Assembly (NCBI GenBank): GCA_024707075.1
Contig: JANQAK010000003.1
Location: 1,860,001-1,924,000, forward strand
Direction of reading: 5' to 3'
DNA from: Afipia sp.
GTDB lineage: Bacteria; Pseudomonadota; Alphaproteobacteria; Rhizobiales; Xanthobacteraceae
Length of the DNA stretch: 64,000 bases
The position numbers and the translations under genes are program-made. Below are positions 17,964-27,671 of the stretch, piece by piece; position 1 is the first letter of the stretch, and every line of letters begins with the position of its first letter. Below the pieces are notes generated by a model that did no database searches, was not told the DNA's origin, and saw only the letters and a program-made list of their open reading frames with translations.

Positions 17964-18383
17964 ATGATCCGGGTGACGCGCGACATAACGATCGACGAGA
18001 AGGACCTCGACATCGCGTTCGTTCGCGCCTCCGGGCCAGGCGGGCAGAATGTCAACAAGCTCTCGACCGCAGCGCAATTGCGCTTCGACGTCAGTCGGAT
18101 TGCGCTGGCGCCGGACGTGCTGACGCGGCTGAATACGCTGGCTGGCCAGCGCATGACGAAAGACGGCGTGATCGTCATTCACGCGCAACGCTTCCGCACC
18201 CAGGAACGCAACCGCGCTGACGCCATCGACCGGCTGCTGGAATTATTGCGCGAAGCCGCCGTTCGCCCGAAGCCGCGCCGCGCCACACGCCCCACCCTCG
18301 GCTCGAAAGTGCGCCGCCTTGAAGGCAAAAAGCGCCGCAGTGACGTCAAGGCCAAGCGCAACACGCGCAGCTACGACGACTAA
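17964..18383 (+). CDS. arfB: Alternative ribosome-rescue factor ArfB (YaeJ)
   Basis: 139 residues. The class-I release-factor catalytic loop SGPGGQNVNK sits at residues about 23-32 (GGQ 26-28). The C-terminal tail after a short linker is very basic (KVRRLEGKKRRSDVKAKRNTRS), which is the segment that enters the empty mRNA channel of stalled ribosomes. There is no codon-recognition domain, as expected for ArfB. It hydrolyses peptidyl-tRNA on non-stop ribosomes. It starts 57 bp after the TauE-like gene. Confidence 0.93.
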   Translation: MIRVTRDITIDEKDLDIAFVRASGPGGQNVNKLSTAAQLRFDVSRIALAPDVLTRLNTLAGQRMTKDGVIVIHAQRFRTQERNRADAIDRLLELLREAAVRPKPRRATRPTLGSKVRRLEGKKRRSDVKAKRNTRSYDD

Positions 18384-18411
18384 GGACGATTACTTTCATA
18401 CTCGTCGCTGG

Positions 18412-18523
18412 CCTCATCCCGAGGAGCGCGCTCTTGCGCGCGTCTCGAAGGATGAGATTGGAGAAGAAACTGACCTGCTATCCTCATGGTTCAAGACGCG
18501 ACTGCGCCGCTCCTCACCCTGAG
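18412..18523. repeat. Extragenic repeat, CTCATCC-GAGG type
   Basis: Arms CCTCATCCCGAGGAGCGCG / CGCGTCTCGAAGGATGAG form one hairpin, and a degenerate second copy follows (TCCTCATGG...CACCCTGAGG). The same family appears at 44632-44770 and 52411-52456. It lies between convergent genes. Confidence 0.65.
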
Positions 18524-18532
18524 GCATCTGTC

Positions 18533-19534
18533 CTACATCTGTACCACCGAGAACGCCCACAGCATCAGCAATCCGCCGAGCGCGAACGTCGCGCCGAACA
18601 CCAGTTGCACCCCGCCTCCACTCCGGTTGCCCGGCTCCAGAATGGCTTCATCGGGCCTCAGTGCATTGTAGAACACCGGCACGCTGGTGCCCGCGGCATA
18701 TTTCGCGATCGTCGCCTTCGCGGCCTGTTCATCCGAATAGAGCGAGGTCCAGCCCCATTTCCAGGTGCTGCTGTGAAACTCCCGCCCGTCCACGGTGTAG
18801 GCAAACTGTACGTCGGCGCGATAGCGCGTGACGATGCGAATTTGAGAATCGCCGTCGTCGTCGCGTTTTTCCTCGCGTTGCTCCGTAATGATCCCGGCGC
18901 GCGTAATCTTGCCCCACACCGTCGGCCACGCCTTGCTGGCGTTGTCCCGGCGGCGCAGCAGCACGTATTGCACGAACGCGGCAACGGCGACCAGGATCGC
19001 GAACAGCGGCAGCATGAACGCGAACAGCGGGACGCCATTCTGCGTATACAGGACCTTGCCGGCGATGGAGTGCGCGCCCAGGACAGCGCTGATCGCTGTG
19101 AACACGATGAGAAACACCACCAGCCCCGCGATATTGCTCTTGTTGCCGGGCTCCAGCGCAGCTTGACCCGGTGTCGTTGGATCGTAATAGACATCCACCG
19201 TGGCCCCGAGCGGATATTTTGCGGCGATCTCGTCGGCGGCGAGCGCCGACATTCCGGCCTGCCCGCCAAACTTGATCCGATTGCCCTCGAAGTCCTGATC
19301 GCCGACACGATACTGGTAGCAAAGGTCCACCGTGGTGGCGGTCTCATCGCCTTTCCCTGGCGATGCCGGCCGCGAGACCCTGGACACAGTGATCTTGCCG
19401 GTCGTCCGCGCCCAGAGCTTTCCGGCCGCAACCTGCCGCCGCGCCTTGAAGAGCGCATAGATGAGATTGGCGACAACAAACAGGCAAATACCCGCGCCAA
19501 TACGGGTCCAAAGCAGGGCAGAAGCGGTCAGCAT
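18533..19534 (-). CDS. DUF3592 domain membrane protein, two tandem copies
   Basis: 333 residues from ATG 19534, set by GGAG eight bases upstream. TM1 is near residues 7-28. Domain copy 1 holds TTGKITVSRVSR, CYQYRVGDQDFEGNRIKFGG, and ATVDVYYDPTTPGQAALEPG. Two more helices follow in the middle. Domain copy 2 repeats the pattern: VWGKITRAGI, VQFAYTVDGREFHSS, and SVPVFYNALRPDEAILEPG. A final helix closes the protein. The repeat V-x-V-x-Y-[DN]-P/ALRP-x-A-x-LEPG is the DUF3592 signature. The function is unknown; it is an inner-membrane protein. Confidence 0.85.
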   Translation of the reverse strand: MLTASALLWTRIGAGICLFVVANLIYALFKARRQVAAGKLWARTTGKITVSRVSRPASPGKGDETATTVDLCYQYRVGDQDFEGNRIKFGGQAGMSALAADEIAAKYPLGATVDVYYDPTTPGQAALEPGNKSNIAGLVVFLIVFTAISAVLGAHSIAGKVLYTQNGVPLFAFMLPLFAILVAVAAFVQYVLLRRRDNASKAWPTVWGKITRAGIITEQREEKRDDDGDSQIRIVTRYRADVQFAYTVDGREFHSSTWKWGWTSLYSDEQAAKATIAKYAAGTSVPVFYNALRPDEAILEPGNRSGGGVQLVFGATFALGGLLMLWAFSVVQM

Positions 19535-19671
19535 TGAAAATACTCCGGGGAAAGCGAGGAGATCGCGCGGAAAAGTCCCGGGAAAAGGTCCCATTGTTGG
19601 GTCGTTTCAGCCATGCATTGGGTTCAAGACCAGCTTAAACTAACCGTGCCCCCGAATCGAACCCGAAGCCC

Positions 19672-21516
19672 ATGCCCGTCCGCCAACTGCCCATCCAGAT
19701 CGTCAACCGCATCGCCGCCGGCGAAGTGGTGGAGCGGCCTGCAAGCGCAGTGAAGGAACTCGTAGAGAATGCCATCGACGCGGGCGCGGCCCGCATCGAC
19801 ATCTTCACCGAAGGCGGCGGGCGACGACGCATCGCCATTACTGACGATGGCGCGGGCATGACCCGCGACGATCTTGCACTGTCTGTGGACCGCCACGCCA
19901 CATCGAAACTCGACGACGAAGACCTGCTGCGCATCCGCACGCTGGGCTTTCGCGGCGAAGCGCTGCCGTCCATCGGCGCGGTATCAAAACTCGCCATCAC
20001 CACGCGCCACGCCAGTGAACCCCATGCTTGGGCGCTGAATGTCGACGCCGGTACGAAATCCGATGTGATGCCTGCCGCGCTGACGAGCGGAACGCGCGTC
20101 GAGGTCAGCGATCTGTTTTACGCAACGCCAGCGCGGCTGAAATTTCTCAAGACCGATCGCACCGAAGCCGAGGCCGTCCGCGAAGTGGTGCGGCGTCTGG
20201 CGATGGCGCGGCCCGACATCGCATTCTCACTGTCCGGCGAGGAACGCGCGCCGGTGACATGGGCCGCCGCTTTGCCCGGCGCAGCAGGACGGTTGACGCG
20301 GCTCGGCGATATTCTGGGAGCGGATTTCCGCGCCAGCGCCATCGAGGTGCGATCCGGGCGCGACGGCGTCAGTGTCGAAGGCTTTGCTGCCGCGCCATCT
20401 CTCACGCGGGCCAATGCGCTTGGGCAATATCTGTTCGTCAACGGACGCCCGGTGCGCGACAAGCTAATTTTAGGGGCAGTGCGCGCCGCGTATGCCGACT
20501 ATCTGCCGCGCGACCGGCATCCGGTGGTGGCGCTGTTCGTCACGCTGGACACGCAGGAGGTGGACGCCAACGTGCATCCGGCCAAGACCGAAGTGCGCTT
20601 CCGCAACGCGGGTCTCGTTCGCGCGCTGATCGTGCATGCGCTGAAAGAAGGTCTTGCCCGCGAAGGCAAGCGCACGGCGGCAAATTCCGACGGCGCCGCC
20701 ATCATGGCGTTCCGGCCGGGAAACATGCCGGGCAGCATTCCGCGTGGCGGCTGGGACTGGCGGCGTTCGCCGAACTATCCCACCGCGCCTTCTGCCTATG
20801 ATGGCGGAGCCGCGCCATCCTACGCACAATCCTTCGAGGCAAGTGGATTTGCCGAAGCGGCGCAGGCCGTATTCGACACTGGCGCGCCCACCGCCGACCT
20901 GCGCGCCAACGCCATGCCCACAGGCGACCTGCTCGACCGTCCGCTTGGCGCGGCGCGCACACAGATCCACGAGACCTATATCGTCTCGCAGACCCGCGAC
21001 GGCCTCGTCGTGGTGGATCAGCATGCCGCGCACGAGCGCATCGTCTACGAGCGCCTGAAGGCGGCCCTCGAACGCAACGGCGTGCAGCGGCAGATCCTGC
21101 TGATCCCCGAAATCGTCGAGATGGATGAATCGACCGTCGAAAAACTGGTGGCGCGCGCGGACGAACTGGAAAAATTCGGCCTCAGTATCGAATCCTTCGG
21201 CCCCGGCGCGGTCGCGGTGCGCGAGACGCCGTCGCTGCTCGGCAAGACCGATGCGGCGTCCTTGCTGCGCGATCTCGCCGAGCACATGGCGGAGTGGGAC
21301 GAGGCGCTGCCGCTGGAACGGCGGCTGATGCATGTGGCGGCGACCATGGCCTGCCACGGTTCGGTGCGCGCAGGCCGCATCCTCAAGCCCGAGGAAATGA
21401 ACGCGCTGCTGCGCGAGATGGAAGTGACGCCCAATTCCGGCCAGTGCAACCACGGCCGGCCGACTTATGTCGAACTGAGCTTGGCGGACATCGAGAAGTT
21501 ATTCGGACGGCGTTGA
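19672..21516 (+). CDS. mutL: DNA mismatch repair protein MutL
   Basis: 614 residues, full length. The GHKL ATPase motifs are all present: IAAGEVVERPASAVKELVENAIDAGA, DDGAGM, RHATSKL, GFRGEALPSI and GTRVEV, then FVNGRPVRDK. The C-terminal dimerisation domain carries the metal-dependent nicking motif DQHA-x2-E-x4-E (DQHAAHERIVYE), as expected for bacteria without MutH. The protein couples MutS mismatch recognition to strand nicking and excision. It overlaps the convergent glycosyltransferase gene by 18 bp at its 3' end. Confidence 0.97.
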   Translation: MPVRQLPIQIVNRIAAGEVVERPASAVKELVENAIDAGAARIDIFTEGGGRRRIAITDDGAGMTRDDLALSVDRHATSKLDDEDLLRIRTLGFRGEALPSIGAVSKLAITTRHASEPHAWALNVDAGTKSDVMPAALTSGTRVEVSDLFYATPARLKFLKTDRTEAEAVREVVRRLAMARPDIAFSLSGEERAPVTWAAALPGAAGRLTRLGDILGADFRASAIEVRSGRDGVSVEGFAAAPSLTRANALGQYLFVNGRPVRDKLILGAVRAAYADYLPRDRHPVVALFVTLDTQEVDANVHPAKTEVRFRNAGLVRALIVHALKEGLAREGKRTAANSDGAAIMAFRPGNMPGSIPRGGWDWRRSPNYPTAPSAYDGGAAPSYAQSFEASGFAEAAQAVFDTGAPTADLRANAMPTGDLLDRPLGAARTQIHETYIVSQTRDGLVVVDQHAAHERIVYERLKAALERNGVQRQILLIPEIVEMDESTVEKLVARADELEKFGLSIESFGPGAVAVRETPSLLGKTDAASLLRDLAEHMAEWDEALPLERRLMHVAATMACHGSVRAGRILKPEEMNALLREMEVTPNSGQCNHGRPTYVELSLADIEKLFGRR

Positions 21517-23274
21517 CAGCCACCGCAGCTTTTCTCTCAGTTTTCGATGCCACGACAACGGTTTGAGTTCTGCCGGTTCTGTTGGTCCTGCCGGCTCCGG
21601 CAGCGGGCTGGACTTCGGCAGTTCTATTTGCGGCCCGAGAGAAAACTGCCGCAACGCGATCCTGAGTATCCGTGGATCGACGGACAGACCCAATTCCTTC
21701 GGCGAGGCTGGCGAGCGGATACCGAATACAATGGTGATTTCACTGCTTGCCGTAACAGACTCGGGAACCTGGACATGACGCCACGACCAGGTCAGATCGT
21801 CCGTCCGGGTTATATCGAACGACCATTCGCCCAACGACACGCCGTTCGCGCTGAGTGAAACAGCAATCCGGGGATGGGTGGGCGCGAGAAACGGATAAAC
21901 CAGCGCATTGAAGAAAAGCGACCTCCCGCCAGGCCGGATCTTAAACCTGATTTCGGCCCGATCGCCATCGGACCACATACCCCACTCTCCATCGGGCGCA
22001 TGCCAGCCAGCACCGAGATGATTCTGCGAATCGAATACTTTCATCACGCTTGCCAATGGAGCATACGAGAGGCGCATATCTTGGACCTGCCGGGCGAGAT
22101 CCAGCATCCCGTCAAGATTCTTCGCGGAATTATACTGCTCGCGGAATCGTATCCCGCGGCTGAGCGCTTCGGCTTGCAAGCGCAGGCGATCATCAAGCGC
22201 GCGGTCGATTGCCGCCACCATGTCGTCCACCTGATTGTTATCGAACAACACTCCCGTGGCACGCCCGCCGACGATGTGATCGGCCATCCATGTTCTGGCT
22301 GGAATAATGGCGACGTTCCCGAGCGCCACGGCTTCGCAGAATACGCCTGAAGTAATATCGTGATACTCAATCGGATCGTAGGGCAGCAGAACCATGTCCG
22401 CACGATCGATCGCCGCAAGATATCGGACAGAATCCTGGTTCGCGGGAAGAATCTCGATGCCGGGACTGAGAAAGTCTTTGCCGACAGCCTCCTGTGCTTC
22501 CCTCGTCGGGAATATGTAGGCACAGAACCGGATTGCAAATGTCACATCGTTTCGGCGCTGAAGAATCATGCTCAACGCCCGAGAAACTCGCTCCGGCAAT
22601 TCTCCCGACCGATGGACATGAACATAAATCTGCGCGGGCTTATCCGCAGGACGTTCGGTTGGCCCTGCCATCGCACCGTAGTATTTGGGTATCGGCAGGA
22701 AGAACGCGCGCCGCAAGCTCAGTTGCTCAAGATACGGAACAGCCCTCTCATTATTCACCGTCAGGAATATCCGGTCTCCCCCAGGCAATGCCAAAAGCAT
22801 CCGAGAAACAAACTCATAAATCCAGGCCGTCTCGGAAAACTCCATGCGCCGGAAATCGAAAAAGCCCGCCCTGCTAAATCTGAAGAAAACCGCCGGACGC
22901 ATGGATTCCTGACGCGTGCCGAGCCATTGAGCGAGAGCAATAATGAGCTGCGGGCGGGCAGAGGTGATGACGAGGATATCCTCCTTTGAAATACCCTGCC
23001 TCTCGATATCTTCGAACAATGGGCCGAGCAGCCGCCGCGCATTGACGAATCCGGAAAGCACCCCCTCCTGCGTCATATTCCAGGGCATGGGAGAAAGAAT
23101 GGGATGAGCATCCAATGTCGCGACGATCTCGGCAGCGGCGTGCCGGGAGATATAGATTCTGGTTTCGAGTCCCCGCGCCTTGGCCGCTTCGCGAAAACCA
23201 AATACCTGATTGAAGAAATGGCCAGAATACCTGACCACATCAACATCAACAATGAAAATGCGAGGATGAGTCAT
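21499..23274 (-). CDS. Glycosyltransferase (GT4-like) with C-terminal beta-sandwich domain
   Basis: 591 residues from ATG 23274; a TTG at 23313 in the same frame is less likely. Residues about 5-390 have a GT-B shape: HPRIFIVDVDVVRYSGHFFNQVFG at the start, and a donor-site region LLPYDPIEYHDITSGVFCEAVALGNVAIIP. The last 190 residues include GWHAPDGEWGMWSDGDRAEIRF, a jelly-roll-like domain seen attached to some polysaccharide glycosyltransferases. Base composition is lower in GC than the neighbours (one 60-base line I counted was 50%). With the adjacent dehydrogenase it suggests an acquired exopolysaccharide function. The sugar is unknown. Confidence 0.7.
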   Translation of the reverse strand: MTHPRIFIVDVDVVRYSGHFFNQVFGFREAAKARGLETRIYISRHAAAEIVATLDAHPILSPMPWNMTQEGVLSGFVNARRLLGPLFEDIERQGISKEDILVITSARPQLIIALAQWLGTRQESMRPAVFFRFSRAGFFDFRRMEFSETAWIYEFVSRMLLALPGGDRIFLTVNNERAVPYLEQLSLRRAFFLPIPKYYGAMAGPTERPADKPAQIYVHVHRSGELPERVSRALSMILQRRNDVTFAIRFCAYIFPTREAQEAVGKDFLSPGIEILPANQDSVRYLAAIDRADMVLLPYDPIEYHDITSGVFCEAVALGNVAIIPARTWMADHIVGGRATGVLFDNNQVDDMVAAIDRALDDRLRLQAEALSRGIRFREQYNSAKNLDGMLDLARQVQDMRLSYAPLASVMKVFDSQNHLGAGWHAPDGEWGMWSDGDRAEIRFKIRPGGRSLFFNALVYPFLAPTHPRIAVSLSANGVSLGEWSFDITRTDDLTWSWRHVQVPESVTASSEITIVFGIRSPASPKELGLSVDPRILRIALRQFSLGPQIELPKSSPLPEPAGPTEPAELKPLSWHRKLREKLRWLSTPSE

Positions 23275-23343
23275 CGCTGAGACCGCTTCCGAAAGCCGTC
23301 GATTGCGCCGCAAGCTCCAGGGAACGCCTTCATCTGAACCAAC

Positions 23344-24639
23344 TCATCGGCCTGGACGGCCTTTGATGCCCGATCTTGTGCTCAGGTCAAGAACCGCATG
23401 TCCGGGAGCCAGCTTCGACAACGCAGAAGAATACTGGGCGGCATGAGACGTGACGACGATCATCTCGCCCCATCCGAGCAACTCGTCGATATCGTCGGCC
23501 AATAGACCGTCCAGACCGTCAAGCGCATCGTCGGTGTAGTCATGCCGCGTCGCAAGTCTGCGCCCGCGCGACACATCCGGGTCGAATGCGCGGACATTCC
23601 GGCCTGCCTTGAGAAGCCGCTGCACCAGCGTGGCAATCGGGCTTCCGCGAAGATCGCAGACACCCGCCTTGTAGGCCAGTCCCAACACGGCAATGCGGGA
23701 GTGCGCGGTCGCCAGTATCTGCGAGGCCGCGCGGTCGATGATCTGCTCGTTGCCAGCGATGATATGAGCAAGAAGCGGAACCTCCAAGCCATTTGACCGG
23801 CACCAATGATTCAGAACACCGACATCCTTCGGCAAGCAGGGGCCTCCAAATGCAAACCCAGGCTTGAGATAAGCAGACGAAATGTTGAGATCCCTGTCGG
23901 AGCAAAAAATGTCCATGACATGACTGCCGTCGAGGCCGACGAACCTGGAGATCGCATCAATTTCATTTGCGAATACGACCTTGAGGGCGTGCCAGGAGTT
24001 ATCGGCATATTTGACGGTTTCAGCGACTTCAACACTCGTGCGAACGATTGGCGACTTGATGCCTGAATAGATCAGTGAAAGCCTGTCGCCCGTTTGCGCA
24101 TCGATCTCGCCCACGACAATCCGTGACGGCGCACGGAAATCCGCGACCGCTGATCCTTCGCGCGTGAATTCCGGATTGTTGGCCAATCCAAAACTCTCGC
24201 CGACAGAACCGCCGCTCGCATGCTCTAGCAATTTCAGAATGTGGTTACGCGTGGTGCCAGGAACAACGGTCGAGCGAATGACAACCGAATGAAATGCTTT
24301 CTTTCTGGCAATAGCTTCGCCAATCGACTGGACGACGTTTTCGACAGCCGAGATGTCCTGCGAGCCGTCGGCATTGCGTAACGTACCGACACAGACGAAC
24401 GTCATATCCGTGTCCGCGACAGCGGCTTTTAGATCGGAGGTGCCGCGCAGCCGGCCACTGCGCCAGACATCGGCGACAAGCTGATCAATGTGGGGCTCCA
24501 GAATTGGAGCGCGGCCGCGGGCGAAAAGATCGACCTTGCCCTCGTCGAGATCGACACCAACAACCTCATGTCCCATTTCACAAAGACATGCGCCCGTGAC
24601 AGTGCCGACAAACCCCAGGCCAACAACGCTTATTTTCAA
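23344..24639 (-). CDS. GDP-mannose/UDP-glucose 6-dehydrogenase family protein (AlgD-like)
   Basis: 431 residues. The N-terminal Rossmann fold is MKISVVGLGFVGTVTGACLCEMGH. The catalytic Cys268 lies in FGGPCLPKD, the same number as the active-site Cys of Pseudomonas AlgD, and the central helix YADNSWHALKVVFANEI with Lys210 also fits the GDP-mannose branch better than UDP-glucose dehydrogenases. The reaction is NAD-dependent four-electron oxidation of the nucleotide sugar to the uronic acid, a polysaccharide precursor. It is 69 bp upstream of the glycosyltransferase gene and probably co-transcribed. Donor choice is inference. Confidence 0.85.
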   Translation of the reverse strand: MKISVVGLGFVGTVTGACLCEMGHEVVGVDLDEGKVDLFARGRAPILEPHIDQLVADVWRSGRLRGTSDLKAAVADTDMTFVCVGTLRNADGSQDISAVENVVQSIGEAIARKKAFHSVVIRSTVVPGTTRNHILKLLEHASGGSVGESFGLANNPEFTREGSAVADFRAPSRIVVGEIDAQTGDRLSLIYSGIKSPIVRTSVEVAETVKYADNSWHALKVVFANEIDAISRFVGLDGSHVMDIFCSDRDLNISSAYLKPGFAFGGPCLPKDVGVLNHWCRSNGLEVPLLAHIIAGNEQIIDRAASQILATAHSRIAVLGLAYKAGVCDLRGSPIATLVQRLLKAGRNVRAFDPDVSRGRRLATRHDYTDDALDGLDGLLADDIDELLGWGEMIVVTSHAAQYSSALSKLAPGHAVLDLSTRSGIKGRPGR

Positions 24640-24757
24640 CGCCGCCTCATTTGCGGACAGCCCCGCTCACAAAAATTTCGAACTATCAAAATGGATTCAA
24701 CAAACACCGGGATCCGAACGCCCTGTATCGAGAAGACCAGATCACGTTCGAGTTATC

Positions 24758-25309
24758 TCAGGATGTGCGTAAAAACACAAACTCCGTCTCGTCATAAGCC
24801 CTGCGTTCGAGTTCCTTGAAACCTTCTGCTGCCACAAAAGCCCCCTTGGACTCTTCGACAACCACCAGCGCCTCCGGCGTCAACCACTTACCATCGCGCA
24901 GGGAGGCGAGCGCCTTATCGGCGAGTCCGCATTTATAGGGCGGATCGAGAAACACCAGCGAGAACGGCTCAACCGGATAGGCCGGGCCGAGATTGGTGGC
25001 GTCGCGGCGATAGACCTTGGTCACACCGCCAAGCCCGAGCGCCTCGACATTGTTGCGCAACAGCGCCCGCGCCTCCGCGCCGTTGTCCACGAACAGCGTG
25101 AACGCCGCGCCGCGCGAGACGGCCTCGATACCGAGCGCGCCCGTGCCGGCGAACAGGTCGAGCACCCGCGCGCCGTCGATCGGATTCTCATAGGCATGCA
25201 TCAGGATATTGAACAGCGCCTCGCGCAGACGGTCCTGCGTCGGGCGGATGTCATTCGACGATGGGGAGGCGATGTTACGGCCTTTGAGACGTCCACCAAT
25301 AACGCGCAT
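24758..25309 (-). CDS. rsmD: 16S rRNA (guanine(966)-N(2))-methyltransferase
   Basis: 183 residues. The opening MRVIGGRLKGRNIASPSS is typical, followed by RPTQDRLREALFNIL, the SAM site VLDLFAGTGALGIEAVSRGA, and the catalytic motif FLDPPY. The enzyme methylates G966 of 16S rRNA in the assembled small subunit. It sits nine bases after the rluB stop codon on the same strand, a common pairing of two rRNA-modifying genes. Confidence 0.95.
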   Translation of the reverse strand: MRVIGGRLKGRNIASPSSNDIRPTQDRLREALFNILMHAYENPIDGARVLDLFAGTGALGIEAVSRGAAFTLFVDNGAEARALLRNNVEALGLGGVTKVYRRDATNLGPAYPVEPFSLVFLDPPYKCGLADKALASLRDGKWLTPEALVVVEESKGAFVAAEGFKELERRAYDETEFVFLRTS

Positions 25310-25318
25310 GGTTGACGC

Positions 25319-27504
25319 TCAGTCGTCCGTGACATCGGCTTGCGGCTTCAGGTCGCGCTTGCCTTTGTAGCCGCGGGTCGGACGGCGCGGCGGGCCGTAA
25401 CCGCCGGCCTCTTCCTCGTTGCGCGCCCGTGCCTCGTCGCTGCCGGTGCGCTGCACCAGCACGCGGCGGCCCTTGCGATCGGCAATCAATCCGCTCTTCG
25501 AGCCGACGGGCTTGATGCGCCCCTTGATGCGTTCCTTCGGGCCATCCTTGGCGAGCGATGCATCATCGCTCTCAACCGCTTCCTTCACCGGCTTGTCGAA
25601 CTGCGCGCCGGACATCGCGACGATCTTGTCGCCAAGCTGATCGCGCAGCACTCGCGACTTGATCTCCTCGACCTGCCCCTCTTCAATCTCGCCCAACTGG
25701 AACGGACCGTAGGAAATGCGGATCAGACGGTTCACCTCGAGGCCGAGATGCGCCATGACATTGCGCACCTCGCGATTCTTGCCTTCGCGGATAGCGAACA
25801 CGATCCAGACGTTGGCCGCCTTGTCGCGCTCCAGCGTGGCGTCGATGGAGCCATACTTGACGCCATCGACTTCAACGCCCTTCTTCAACTCATCGAGCTG
25901 TCCCTGCGTGACCTCGCCGTGGGCGCGCACGCGATAGCGCCGCAGCCAGCCGGTGTCCGGCAATTCCAGCGCGCGGGCGAGCCCGCCGTCATTGGTCAGC
26001 AGCAGCAGGCCTTCGGTGTTGAAATCGAGCCGCCCGATGCTGATGAGGCGCGGCAGGCCTTCCGGCAGATTGTCGAACACCGTGGGGCGGCCCTCCGGAT
26101 CGTCGTGCGTGGTCATCAGGCCGCGCGGCTTGTGATAGAGGAACAGCCGCGTGCGCTCGCGTTCCGGCAACGGCTTGCCGTCGATGGTGACGACATCGTT
26201 CGCGGTGACATCCAGCGCCGGCGAATTGATGACGCGGCCGTTGACGGCGACACGGCCCTGCACGATCCAGTCCTCTGCGTCGCGGCGCGAGCAAAGGCCG
26301 GCGCGCGCGACGATCTTGGCGATGCGCTCGCCGCTCTTCTTTTTCTCAGGGAGAGCACGCGGCGGGCGCTTGTCGAAATCAGGCTTGCGCTCGCGATAGG
26401 CGCCGCGCCCGCCGAACGCGGGACGCTTGGCGAAAACCTTGCTGTCGTCCTCGTTCTCGCGGCGCGGCCGGTCACCCGTCTCGCTGCGCGGATGTTCCTG
26501 CCAGTCACTGCGACCGCGCGGGGCGCGATCCTCACGCGGCTTGTCGAAACGCGGACGCGAGAAACGCGGACGTTCGCTCGAATCACGATCGTCGCGCGGC
26601 TTGTCGAAACGGGGTTTGTCGAAACGTTTGGCCGCATCTCGCGCGGGCGGACGGCTATCGCCATCACGCGACGGTCCGCGCTTCAGCCAGGGTTTGTCGC
26701 CGCCGCGATCTTCGCCCCGGCCAAAATCCTTGCGCGGCCCGCGATCCGGCGCGCCACGCGCGGGCCGGTCATCGCGGTTGAAGCGTGGGCGTTCATCGCG
26801 CTGCGGACGATCATCGCGATTGAAACGAGCGGGACGCGCATCGCCGCCCTCCCCGCGCGGCGTGTAAGGCCGCTTCTCGCCGAATTTCTTGTCTTCGAAT
26901 CGGCCCGCACCCGCACGATCTCCGCGTGGCTTGAATGGCGCACGACCTGCTCCACGATCTTCACGCGGCTTGAAGGGGCGTCCCTCACCACGATCCTCAC
27001 GCGGTTTGAATGAACGTCCTTCGCTGCGATCTCCACGGGGCTTGAACGAACGGCCCTCGCCGCGGTCCTCACGCGGCTTGAACGAACGGCCCTCGCCGCG
27101 GTCCTCACGCGGCTTGAACGAACGGCCTTCTCCGCGCCCGCCGAAATCCTTGCGTGGACCGCGCTCGGGACGATCGTCACGCTGTGGGCGATCGTCGCGA
27201 TTAAATCGCGGACGCGGGGCCGGGCTCTATCGCTGCGCGGGCTTGCTCCGTCTTTCCGGAAATCATCGCGCTTGCCGGCGTAAGGCTTCGCACCTGCGCG
27301 AGCAGCATAAGGCCGCTTGTCGCCGCCAGCCGGGCGCTTGTCGCCGAACTTCCTGTCACCAAATTTCTTGTCACCACCGCGCGGACTGCTGCTGCGCCCG
27401 CCCGGTCCTCCGGATCGGCCCTTGCCGCCGCCCTTGTAACCTGCGCCCGCTCCGCCTTCACGGCGCGGCGGACGGCCGTTGTCTTTGTCGTTATCGCGGG
27501 GCAT
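25319..27504 (-). CDS. rluB: Large-subunit rRNA pseudouridine synthase RluB-type, with long disordered N-terminus; one frame break
   Basis: Translation should start at ATG 27504 (MPRDNDKDNGRPPRREG). The first 400-odd residues are low-complexity Arg/Asp/Gly/Lys with a 12-residue repeat EGRSFKPREDRG. The S4 RNA-binding domain follows (GERIAKIVARAGLCSRRDAEDWI), then the synthase domain with GRLDFNTEGLLLLTNDG holding the catalytic Asp, and NREVRNVMAHLG. The frame changes near 27216-27224, where the GGGG/GGG runs lack one base relative to the protein pattern SDRAP-PRPRFNRDD. The catalytic half is intact. It modifies U2605-type sites in 23S rRNA by family. Confidence 0.82.
26921..27139 (-). repeat. 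36-bp in-frame tandem repeat inside rluB
   Basis: Five consecutive 36-bp units (26960-27139), preceded by a 39-bp variant, encode EGRSFKPREDRG-like blocks in the disordered tail. The two units nearest 27068-27103 are almost identical, which indicates recent slippage or unequal exchange. Confidence 0.85.
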
Positions 27505-27671
27505 GAATGATCTCTCGGAACGTTGGGCGGAATATGGGGCTGTCGCGTCGCGTGAAATCAGGCTGACGGCGGATATACGCCCTTGTAAATCAGGGCGCAT
27601 TCTCACGCAAAACCGGTTCTCACGTTTGCTGAAGCCGTCCTACTAACAGAGTTTATCGCCGGAAACGAGGC

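Noticed and set aside
25340..27013. 557-residue plus-strand frame opposite rluB
   Set aside because: It is a shadow of the Arg/Gly-rich rluB sequence; low-complexity composition explains the absence of stops.
26921..27139. 36-bp repeat array resembling CRISPR spacing
   Set aside because: Units are contiguous without spacers, in frame with rluB and encode its tail, so this is a coding tandem repeat.
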